Position numbers and translations under genes: made by a program
Notes under the pieces: model-generated
What the model was told of the DNA's origin: nothing
The model's input: only the letters and a program-made list of their open reading frames with translations
Database searches by the model: none
Part shown: piece by piece, positions 54,890-62,900 of the stretch
How the letters are laid out: the number at the start of each line of letters is the position of its first letter
How positions within the stretch are numbered: the first letter of the stretch is position 1
Origin: an uncultured Lachnospiraceae bacterium
Lineage (GTDB): Bacteria; Bacillota; Clostridia; Lachnospirales; Lachnospiraceae
NCBI GenBank assembly: GCA_910585545.1
Contig: CAJUFN010000004.1
Span: 28,873-92,872 of the forward strand
Reading direction: 5' to 3'
Length of the DNA stretch: 64,000 bases

Positions 54890-55213
54890 GCTTTCAATTG
54901 TAAAAAATTTGTCTTTTATTTTAAAATTTTTCGTTAATTTACCGAAGTAAAACTTACTTTCCATAAAAAAGAATATTCTTCTGAACCTTAAAGCATCTGA
55001 ATGTTATATCTTGCAATACATTAGGTAATACTACTTCTATTACACCTTTACAAAAAGTTTGGTGCGGGTTATGTTGTGTTTCATACGGTTTCACCAATAT
55101 AGACCCTTTCTCAAAATGAATAGTAAATTTTTCACCAAATACATCCAATCGGAAGAAATCGGCATCTGCTTAATTTAGTTATAATTCAAAAACCAGTCCC
55201 ATATGCTAAAAGA

Positions 55214-55250
55214 AAACAGATTCCAAGCCTTTCCCAGACTGAATCTGTTT
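55214..55250 (-). terminator. Terminator after spoIIID
   Basis: AAACAGATTC and GAATCTGTTT form a perfect 10-bp stem; minus-strand tail TCTTTT. It lies 24 bp past the stop. Confidence 0.7.
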
Positions 55251-55273
55251 CCCCAGTATCTTTTCTGTTTCCT

Positions 55274-55528
55274 TTACACATGCTGGTGCAAGTATTTTTC
55301 TCTCGTAGCAAGTCCTCCCCGAATATGCCGCTCAGATTTATTCACATCAATCACCTTTCTCACCTCGGCGGCAAGGGAAGGGTTAATCTGCAAAAGACGT
55401 TCTGTAACGTCTTTATGTATGGTACTTTTGCTTACTCCAAACTTTTTCGCAGTCTGCCTTACAGTTGCTTTCTTCTCAATAATATAATAAGCAATTTCCA
55501 CTGCACGCTTTTCAATATAATCCTTCAT
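55274..55528 (-). CDS. spoIIID: Sporulation transcriptional regulator SpoIIID
   Basis: An 84-residue DNA-binding protein that controls mother-cell gene expression during sporulation. The helix-turn-helix VRQTAKKFGVSKSTIHKDVTERL and the basic C-terminal helix (RHIRGGLATREKYLHQHV) match SpoIIID closely in sequence and length. It shows that the organism belongs to a spore-forming lineage. It is a single gene with its own terminator. Confidence 0.95.
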   Translation of the reverse strand: MKDYIEKRAVEIAYYIIEKKATVRQTAKKFGVSKSTIHKDVTERLLQINPSLAAEVRKVIDVNKSERHIRGGLATREKYLHQHV

Positions 55529-55696
55529 AAAACCCTCTGCATTCTCTGTTGTTACAATCTATGCAGAAAAGTTTTTATTTATTCTTTAAGAAAAAGGCAA
55601 TTCATCATCCTCTTTATTGTAAATCATACGCCTTGCATTTTCCTCACTTTTATCTTATACTACTTCACGAAAAACACAAAAACATGAGGTGAGACT

Positions 55697-56494
55697 ATGG
55701 CACAAAAACTTATTTTTTTCGATATAGACGGAACAATTTTACCGGAAACCGGTGAACCGATTCCCGAAAGCACCCTTGAAGCAATAAAACTTGCCAAGGC
55801 AAACGGGCATCTGACACTGATCAACAGCGGGCGCACAATGACAGCCATTCCCGATTTGATCAAGAACTTAGGATTTGACGGATATCTGTGTGGCTGCGGT
55901 ACACACCTTTATTATCATGACGAAGTACTGTATTCCCATACAATTCCACATGAACTGTGTGTAGAGACAGTCGAATTCTTAAGGGCATGTAATGTTCCGG
56001 TATTTTTTGAGGCAGATGAAAAATTATATATTGATGGAGCTTCAAAGGCAACTACACCAGACTTTGAAATACTGGAACAATTCTTTCATCCACAAGATCT
56101 CATGGAACTTTCTGCCAAGGAAAAAATGACTTACACTTTTGATAAATTTTTATTGATGGATAATGGAGAAACCTGCGATTTCGAGAAAGCCTTAGAATTT
56201 TGCAAAGAGCATTTTGATCCAATTGACCGAGGACGCGGATTCTGGGAAATTATACAAAAAAACCATTCCAAGGCAACAGCAATTCAGTTCTTCATGGAGT
56301 ATTTTCATGTAGCTTTGGAAGATTGTTATGCGATTGGTGACAGTACCAATGATTTATCCATGTTGAAATTCGTGCCAAACAGCATTGCCATGGGCAACAG
56401 CGATCCAAGAATCCTTCCATATTGTTCTTATAAAACAACTGATATTTTGGACGATGGCATTTATAATGCTTTAAAGCATTTTAAGATTATTTAA
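55697..56494 (+). CDS. Cof-type HAD phosphatase
   Basis: A 265-residue HAD-superfamily hydrolase (IIB cap). Motif I is FFDIDGTIL, motif II INSGRT, the motif III lysine lies in SKATAIQF, and motif IV is GDSTNDLSML. Substrates of such enzymes are sugar or cofactor phosphates; none can be named here. An AGGTGAG site precedes the ATG. Its end overlaps the convergent HTH gene by 8 bp. Confidence 0.92.
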   Translation: MAQKLIFFDIDGTILPETGEPIPESTLEAIKLAKANGHLTLINSGRTMTAIPDLIKNLGFDGYLCGCGTHLYYHDEVLYSHTIPHELCVETVEFLRACNVPVFFEADEKLYIDGASKATTPDFEILEQFFHPQDLMELSAKEKMTYTFDKFLLMDNGETCDFEKALEFCKEHFDPIDRGRGFWEIIQKNHSKATAIQFFMEYFHVALEDCYAIGDSTNDLSMLKFVPNSIAMGNSDPRILPYCSYKTTDILDDGIYNALKHFKII

Positions 56495-56675
56495 AAGCGT
56501 CCTCCCCCTGATCCAGATAAATCTTCCGCCACTTTCTTACGTTCTCACGATCAACATGAAAAATGTCTGAAATCTGGTCGGAAGAAAGCTCTGGATGTGC
56601 TAACCAGTATTCTATCACCCAAATTTTAAAATAAAAATCATAAGTAATATGTTTTTCAGATTTTATTTCTGACAT
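56487..56675 (-). CDS. Small helix-turn-helix protein
   Basis: A 62-residue protein with a helix-turn-helix LSSDQISDIFHVDRENVRKWRKIY, like the N-terminal part of transposase or small phage regulators. The ATG at 56675 was chosen for the GGAGG at 56686-56690. It has no catalytic domain and no IS ends around it, so it is either a small regulator or a transposase remnant. Confidence 0.65.
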   Translation of the reverse strand: MSEIKSEKHITYDFYFKIWVIEYWLAHPELSSDQISDIFHVDRENVRKWRKIYLDQGEDAFK

Positions 56676-56785
56676 AAAATATACGCCTCCAAATATCATA
56701 CATAATTTATTGTCACATACTATGTTAACACCTCAGTACAACTCATTCAAGGCAGGACAGGCATTTTTATTTTGATTTATTTTTC

Positions 56786-57295
56786 TTATTCTGTTTCATT
56801 GCCTGCAACCATAGTCTTCAAAGTTGCACTTCCTGCACTATAATAAGTTTCCGGCTCATAAGCCATTAATTTTAAAATAATCTCTTCTCCCTCATCAGGA
56901 ACTGTGCCAAAATGAATTGATTGAATATATTCATCTGGCTTAATTAAACCTGTCTCTCCCAGAATGTTTCCACTATTGTCTATCGCACGCAGTTTCATCC
57001 ACACTGTGTTACAAGCAGGATTCGTAAACCAAATATCTGCTTTACTATCTATAATCTTTACTATCCCACAAACAGAAACTTTAAATTCCTGTGCATCTAA
57101 TTCTTTCCACCCTAACTCAGCAGGAACTTCCGGAGTTCCTGTAACAGCCGTACTTTCAAAAGGCGGAGGAGTAAATTCAAGCTGTTTATTTTTCTCTTGT
57201 CTTGTCAATGCCCATAGCATCACAATTATAGATATCAAACAAATCACAATCATAAGGGCTATAACCAGATTGTTTTTCTTCTTATCCGTTTTCAC
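56786..57295 (-). CDS. Membrane-anchored extracellular beta-sandwich protein
   Basis: A 169-residue protein with one N-terminal membrane helix (about 8-30), a Pro-rich linker and an outside beta domain (about 70-165) with WFTNPACNT and GLIKPDEYIQSI. The same pattern, FANPGKSN and GTIKPGKQV, is in the protein encoded at 58567-59103, so the two are paralogues. Function unknown. It ends the surface operon. Confidence 0.7.
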   Translation of the reverse strand: MKTDKKKNNLVIALMIVICLISIIVMLWALTRQEKNKQLEFTPPPFESTAVTGTPEVPAELGWKELDAQEFKVSVCGIVKIIDSKADIWFTNPACNTVWMKLRAIDNSGNILGETGLIKPDEYIQSIHFGTVPDEGEEIILKLMAYEPETYYSAGSATLKTMVAGNETE

Positions 57296-57380
57296 TTTCT
57301 ATTATGCTCCTTCCTTTTTCTGATGTTCATCCACAACATTCTTAAATCCTGAACGCTAAGTTATGAACAAACATCAAAAT

Positions 57381-57412
57381 CCAAGACGAAGCAATATTTC
57401 GCCTCGTCTTGG
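57381..57412 (-). terminator. Hairpin between two surface-operon genes
   Basis: CCAAGACGA and TCGTCTTGG form a perfect 9-bp stem with a 14-nt loop and ATTTTG tail on the minus strand, after the gene ending at 57424. It may attenuate the last gene. Confidence 0.55.
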
Positions 57413-57423
57413 AATATCTCTTC

Positions 57424-57930
57424 TTAAGAAATTGTAATTGTAATCGTACCGATTTTTACATCAACACCATCTTCGTCCAATACACCGGCTGGTTTTGCTG
57501 TAATTGCTTCAGAAACAGCTGTACCAGCCGCACCATCTACGCCATTATCTGCAGTAGCAACATTAACCTGATCATTACTAAAATTCATAGAAATATCTTC
57601 ATAGTCGCTCTCCGCAATATAGCTGGCTGCTGCGGTAATACCTGTATTGGAATGATTTGTAACCGTAATTGCTCCTTCACTCCAATAAGGCTCACTGGTA
57701 GGCAAATATGTATGAGACTCAGGATCCCATTTCGTATCCGCATCTGTATAAGTAAAGCTCATTCCCTGCCAGCTAATATCAACGCTATAAATCTTACCAC
57801 TGTCGGCACCGCTATTGTAAGTAGCCTTTACATCAGTAGAAGCACTTTCACCATTACCTATAGCAAAAGTAGTAATACTGAGACTTAAAACCATCATCAT
57901 GCTCAAACACATAGAAACTATTTTTTTCAT
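57424..57930 (-). CDS. Small secreted protein with WxxMxFxYT domain (copy 1)
   Basis: A 168-residue exported protein: signal peptide (1-23), then a beta domain with VDISWQGMSFTYTD, W-x-x-x-S-x-T-Y, ITVTNHSN and a final GTITITIS. Related domains are in the next gene and in the C-terminal half of the cohesin-like protein. No membrane or sorting signal is present, so it may be released or held by partners. I do not know a function for this domain. Confidence 0.72.
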   Translation of the reverse strand: MKKIVSMCLSMMMVLSLSITTFAIGNGESASTDVKATYNSGADSGKIYSVDISWQGMSFTYTDADTKWDPESHTYLPTSEPYWSEGAITVTNHSNTGITAAASYIAESDYEDISMNFSNDQVNVATADNGVDGAAGTAVSEAITAKPAGVLDEDGVDVKIGTITITIS

Positions 57931-57989
57931 ACTTTTAATCTACTCTCTTTCTTCACATTAATTAGGCGTTTCGCATATGCCTATTCCAA

Positions 57990-58514
57990 TTATGCGATTT
58001 TCACATTAATCGTTCCAACCACAATACCTGTTTCCGTAACATCTTCATTTGGAACACCGCTAACAGTCAAAGTTGCAGTAGTACTTGCAGCACCAGCCAC
58101 ATCATGTTCCACACCTGCTGCTAGATTTACCGCTGAATCTGTGTTGCTCAAAGCTGTCGTAACACCATAAGTTGTAATCGGTGCATGTGCAAACGTTACA
58201 TCTACAGCTACATTAGAATGATTTGTAACGGTAACTTCGGCACTTTCCTTATCCCAACCGGAAATAACGTTCTCTGTATAGGCATGAGTGGAAGGATTCC
58301 AATCCATAGTCCCAGCCTCAGAATAAGTAAACGTCATATCTTCCCATTCAATATCAACACTGTAAACATCCGGTGTCGTAACAGTATCGGAATATTTTGC
58401 AATAACGTCAATATTCTGACTTCCATTCTGCCCAACAGTCTCGGTAGCAAAGGCTATCGTACTCATGCTCATAACCGTTGCCAATGCAAGAATCATTTTA
58501 ATAGTTTTTCTCAT
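57990..58514 (-). CDS. Small secreted protein with WxxMxFxYT domain (copy 2)
   Basis: A 174-residue exported protein and tandem paralogue of the gene 60 bp downstream: signal peptide (1-23), VDIEWEDMTFTYSE, VTVTNHSN, and a C-terminal GTINVKIA. Length, order and spacing of the motifs agree, while overall identity is moderate, which suggests an old duplication. Function unknown. Confidence 0.72.
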   Translation of the reverse strand: MRKTIKMILALATVMSMSTIAFATETVGQNGSQNIDVIAKYSDTVTTPDVYSVDIEWEDMTFTYSEAGTMDWNPSTHAYTENVISGWDKESAEVTVTNHSNVAVDVTFAHAPITTYGVTTALSNTDSAVNLAAGVEHDVAGAASTTATLTVSGVPNEDVTETGIVVGTINVKIA

Positions 58515-58566
58515 CTTAATTTACTCCTTTCCTTTTATTTATTTACGCCCAAAGGCAATAAATACA

Positions 58567-59103
58567 TCATTCGCTGACAGTAATGGTAACCGGTATTTCC
58601 GTATTCACAACTGCCTTTTCACGAGTTTCCGGATGATAATAGAGAACAGCGAATTTCCCTTCATAAACCCCCGGCTCCAGCATTTTTTCTTTATGATCTA
58701 ATAAATTTAGATTCATCACTTGTTTACCAGGCTTTATCGTTCCGGACTGGACAATCACTTCTTCCCTAATCACAAGCTGCAGAACAATATCTTGATTCGA
58801 TTTACCAGGATTAGCAAAATACAGTTTCGCCGTTCGATCCCCCAAATCAACAGTCACTTCTTTGGAATAACTCAGGCTTACGGAACCTCCGCCTTCTGGC
58901 TGTTCCATTTTCTCAGTATCGTCATCCGGAATTGCTTCTGAATTCTCTTCTTCCTCCTGCGGTGCATAGTCCGGCGCTAAAACCGTTTCCTTCTCTCGAA
59001 AAAATATAGCCCAGACTGTAACGCACACTGCAATTATTGTAATCAACAATAAAGCGTAAATTATCCCTTTTTCTTTCGCTGTCCTTTCTTGGTTCTTACT
59101 CAC
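58567..59103 (-). CDS. Membrane-anchored beta-sandwich protein, paralogue of the last operon gene
   Basis: A 178-residue protein with a membrane helix (about 13-35), an acidic Pro/Glu linker and an outside beta domain (FANPGKSN, SGTIKPGKQVMNL, GVYEGKFAVLYY). The GTG at 59103 was chosen because GGAGGGA lies 8 nt before it; it overlaps the stop of the cohesin-like gene by 8 bp, so translation is coupled. The role is unknown; the tight coupling suggests a partner of the cohesin-like protein. Confidence 0.72.
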   Translation of the reverse strand: MSKNQERTAKEKGIIYALLLITIIAVCVTVWAIFFREKETVLAPDYAPQEEEENSEAIPDDDTEKMEQPEGGGSVSLSYSKEVTVDLGDRTAKLYFANPGKSNQDIVLQLVIREEVIVQSGTIKPGKQVMNLNLLDHKEKMLEPGVYEGKFAVLYYHPETREKAVVNTEIPVTITVSE

Positions 59104-59974
59104 TTTTTGTCCCTCCAATCGTAACGGTTGCCCTGCCAATCACTGTGTTTTCTTCAAGATTTCTTTCAGGCTTTCCGGAAAGTGACAATCTCGCAGTCAA
59201 TTCATTACCTACTGTTAGCTCAGCAGTCCCAACAACATCAAAGCTTCCTATTATATCAGTACGCTCGCTCGTATAAGTAAACGTTGCCGTTGTCATCTTC
59301 GCACCGGTATTTTTAACGGTTACATAGCCTGTTCCATTGTCAGTCCAACCAGCCCCTTCATAAGTATAAGTCCTTGCGTTCCAGATACCATCTGTGTATT
59401 CAAATTCCATTTCTCCCCAGGAAACCTCCACATTGGTTACATCCGGTTCCGGTGGAATCTCACCTTCCGGAGCATAGTTAATCTCAATCTTGTCTGTATA
59501 AGTCAGCTTGTCTCCTGCCGCATTCTGGATCAAAATCTTTAGAGGTAATGTCAACGTTCCTGCCTTCGTATACGTTTTGGGGATGGTGAATTTTACCTCC
59601 GAAAGATTTGAATCTGCATAAGACATCGTGCCGGACATCTTAACATAAGCGTGCCTTACGATATCACGGCTCGGCTGATACTTCACCGTATCCGTCAATA
59701 CATTTTCCTTATCCTTAACAAGCGAAGTACATTTTGCTTCATGCAGTACGTCATCAACATCTGTAAGATCAATCTGGAATCCACGGATGCCGGATTTTTT
59801 CTCTGTATAATCTGTTAATCGGAAGGTCAGCGTCACTTCACTCCCGATAGCTACCGGAGAAGGCGATTTGTCTACTACATATCCATAGGTTTCTTGTGCA
59901 AATACCATCAACGGGTTCATTGTAAGCAGCAAAATCATCAGAAGGTATCCTGTTAACTTCATTATTCGTTTCAT
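59096..59974 (-). CDS. Secreted cohesin-like protein fused to a WxxMxFxYT domain
   Basis: A 292-residue exported protein: signal peptide (1-26); a cohesin-like beta-sandwich (about 28-170, beginning PSPVAIGSEVTLTFRLTDY and with GIRGFQIDLTDVDDVL); then a WxxMxFxYT domain (about 182-292; VEVSWGEMEFEYTD, VTVKNTG, GRATVTIGG). It follows the giant leucine-rich-repeat dockerin gene by 11 bp and could hold that protein through its cohesin. The cohesin assignment is from fold-level pattern and is moderate. No anchor is seen, so surface retention might depend on the membrane paralogues downstream. Confidence 0.65.
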   Translation of the reverse strand: MKRIMKLTGYLLMILLLTMNPLMVFAQETYGYVVDKSPSPVAIGSEVTLTFRLTDYTEKKSGIRGFQIDLTDVDDVLHEAKCTSLVKDKENVLTDTVKYQPSRDIVRHAYVKMSGTMSYADSNLSEVKFTIPKTYTKAGTLTLPLKILIQNAAGDKLTYTDKIEINYAPEGEIPPEPDVTNVEVSWGEMEFEYTDGIWNARTYTYEGAGWTDNGTGYVTVKNTGAKMTTATFTYTSERTDIIGSFDVVGTAELTVGNELTARLSLSGKPERNLEENTVIGRATVTIGGTKSE

Positions 59975-59985
59975 ATCAAACCTCC

Positions 59986-62900
59986 TTATTCTTCTGCATT
60001 AACTTGTCCCGCAATATTTATTGCGTCAAAAATCGAAAGTTCGGACTCATACACATCACTTAATGCAGCCTGCAAATTCGCACCTGTCAACTGACCGTCA
60101 CCATTGATATGATCAATCACTCCCAAAAGATCAAATATTGAGATTTCTGCATCACCGTCAACATCTCCGCTAATTACTATTTGATATGGCATTCCTTCAT
60201 ATTCTAGTGTATATCCCGTTGCCGCCAAATCCCATGGACTTAGGTCTTCCATCGTAACATCCATACCTTTCTCTTTGAAAAAGTCAAGTATTTCCTCAAC
60301 GGTTGTTCCTGATTGAAAGCAATAAATATAACCATTTCTGGAATAAGCATCTGTATAACGATACTCCATTGCCCCGCAATTCACGCAAGTGTGTACCTGA
60401 ATTCCACTCGCTTCAAGTGTCGCAGTCATATCTGATTCATACTCTCCATATTTATGCTTACTGCACGAAGCCATGGACTCAATTGCTATAACATCATCAC
60501 AAATGCTGCAGCACTTTGCTTTGACACCATCCGTCTCATCACTCGGTGCAACAAGAACATCCCACTCATCGCTGGCACAAGTATGTGCTTCGACTACTTC
60601 TATCTCAAACGCCTTGACATTGCCCTCCGGATCCTCGACATAAAGTGTACCGCCAGTCTCATTATGTGGTACCAGAGAAATCATACCCGGTCCGGTAAAT
60701 GTCAATTTACCTTCCTTCCATTGTGCATTTTCATTATCTACCGTCAACTCATAAGAAGAATTGGATGTCAAAGAATATGCTCTGACAGTCGGTTCATACC
60801 ATGCCTTAAATGTTCCTTTGCTGGTGTTATCTGAAGCTAAAATATGTGCTGCCTTTTCATTTGCAATTTTGAGATACTCTACTGCCTCCTCATATCCCAT
60901 AATCTTCTTAACATCAAATCCCCAATTTTTGATAAATGACTCTGTTTCAATGTTTTCACCAAATGAAACAATAATCGAATTGTAGAGATAATCGCCAACA
61001 CTCTCCACTCCAAAGAATCGTTCACCAGTAGGTGTAACAACAACACTCGTCGGAATTTCTGTACTTGAGTTCTGTAATGTAGTTATGGAAGAACTTTTAA
61101 GCACATATCTTATAGGAATGAGTTCCATCGCTTTTTCCATAGCTTCATATGCCCCAAAAGACTCTTTTTTACTATCTATTCCGTCAACAGTTGCTTTCAA
61201 CCTTGATGCAATATCAGCAATTTTTGCTGCAGTCATCATATTCAAAACTGCTGGATTATCACTAATATTCTGTAAAACATCCCAAAGGTTTGTTTCCCCA
61301 TTTAGTGTACCGCTTTTTAACTTACTGATTGCTTCCAGCACTTCACTGTTAGAACTATCTGTACATTTACTGAGTAGCTTACTAAATTCATCAAGCAATT
61401 TAATACAACTTCTTTTAAGTTCTACACTATTGTCAGTCAAACTGCCAACATAATTATCAAGATTTGCCGATGCACCACTTATGAAATCTATCAAGTCCAT
61501 AAGTAAATTCAATCCAGTAGCAACAGCTTTATAATTATTATACAGATTCTGAAACTGCCTCATAGATTTCAACAAATTGTCCATCTGTGCCTGAATAAGT
61601 TCAGATTCAAAAAATATCTCTATCGGCACTTCCATAATCAATTTGTCTCCTGGATAAAATTTATCAATAGAAATAGCCATACCTCCCGTAGACGGCACCG
61701 GATAATCTTCTATTTCCTGTGTCTCATTGCTGTAATAAGTAATTCTGTATTGCTCAATATCCATAATTCTATGACTTACATGATACAGTATCTTATTAGA
61801 CACATTTTCCAATTCCATTCTAATGGTATAATCCTCGCCCGTAAAAGCAGCATCCGGAACATAAAATCTCAGATGCATAGCACTACCTGCATATACATGA
61901 ATAGGAGATGCTGTCGTATAAGTATATTCAAACGAATCACCGAATGGAAGCATCGTACCGCTTAACTTGGCTGTAATACTATAACTTCCTTCCTCATCAC
62001 CTCTCACATACCAATGAATAGATTTACTCTCCCCATGTGCTAGTTCTCCAATATATTGCAGCAATGTTTGCTGTTCGCCTTTCATTGTTGCAAGAGACAA
62101 TCCTTCTGGTAACATCAATTCTGCAACAGCGTTAGAAACGGTATCTGTCATGGAATTATTGATTGCCATTAATTCAACATCATACATCTCCTTAACCCAA
62201 CCTACTTCTCCACGAATCACAAGATAGAACACTTCGCTAATTGGATAAACTGAGACAACCTGACCATCATCAAACGTATATTTCGTTCCAACACCTTTCC
62301 CCTCATCTACTCCCGCAAATGGATCAATAATAAGCTCCGCTCTATAGCCTTTCCCACTACCACTACTTTCACCACTATCACCCTCATTATCATCTGAAGG
62401 TCGATAAACATTCAGTTTACCTGTTTGCGGATTCATATAATAAAATAAACTGAGATAATCAATTTGTGCTTCAAATTCTAGCTTCAGCTCATACTTATAT
62501 ACATGATGATTGCCTGGACTTCCAACATCAATGCCTGCTTCAATCATTTCCTCATAAGTCATCTCACTTGAAGTGAGTTTACCATCTACTAAGTTATTCC
62601 GACTAATGCCTATGGCTGGTATATCATTCTCTCCCGGATAAATCGTAACAGAAATATTTCGTACATTATAATTATCAATATAAACAGATATGTTTACAAT
62701 TCCCGTTGGTACTACCTGAGACAAAATTCCATCCTTATCTGCATATAGCAGACCGTCTCCTTCAGCTTCTGTTGAAATCAAAACACAAGCTCCAGGAACT
62801 GGTTTGAGCGTAACCGCATCTACAATTGTAAAATTTGCCAACCCATAATTTGTATTAGTTGTATAGTCTATTTCTTTCCTCGGATCAACAATTTCTTCTT

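Noticed and set aside
54812..54960. Purine riboswitch before guaA
   Set aside because: The leader is short and AT-rich, and I could not find the conserved purine aptamer core.
54954..55148. 64-codon minus-strand frame between guaA and spoIIID
   Set aside because: TTG start without ribosome site and no recognisable domain; it could be a gene remnant but support is too weak.
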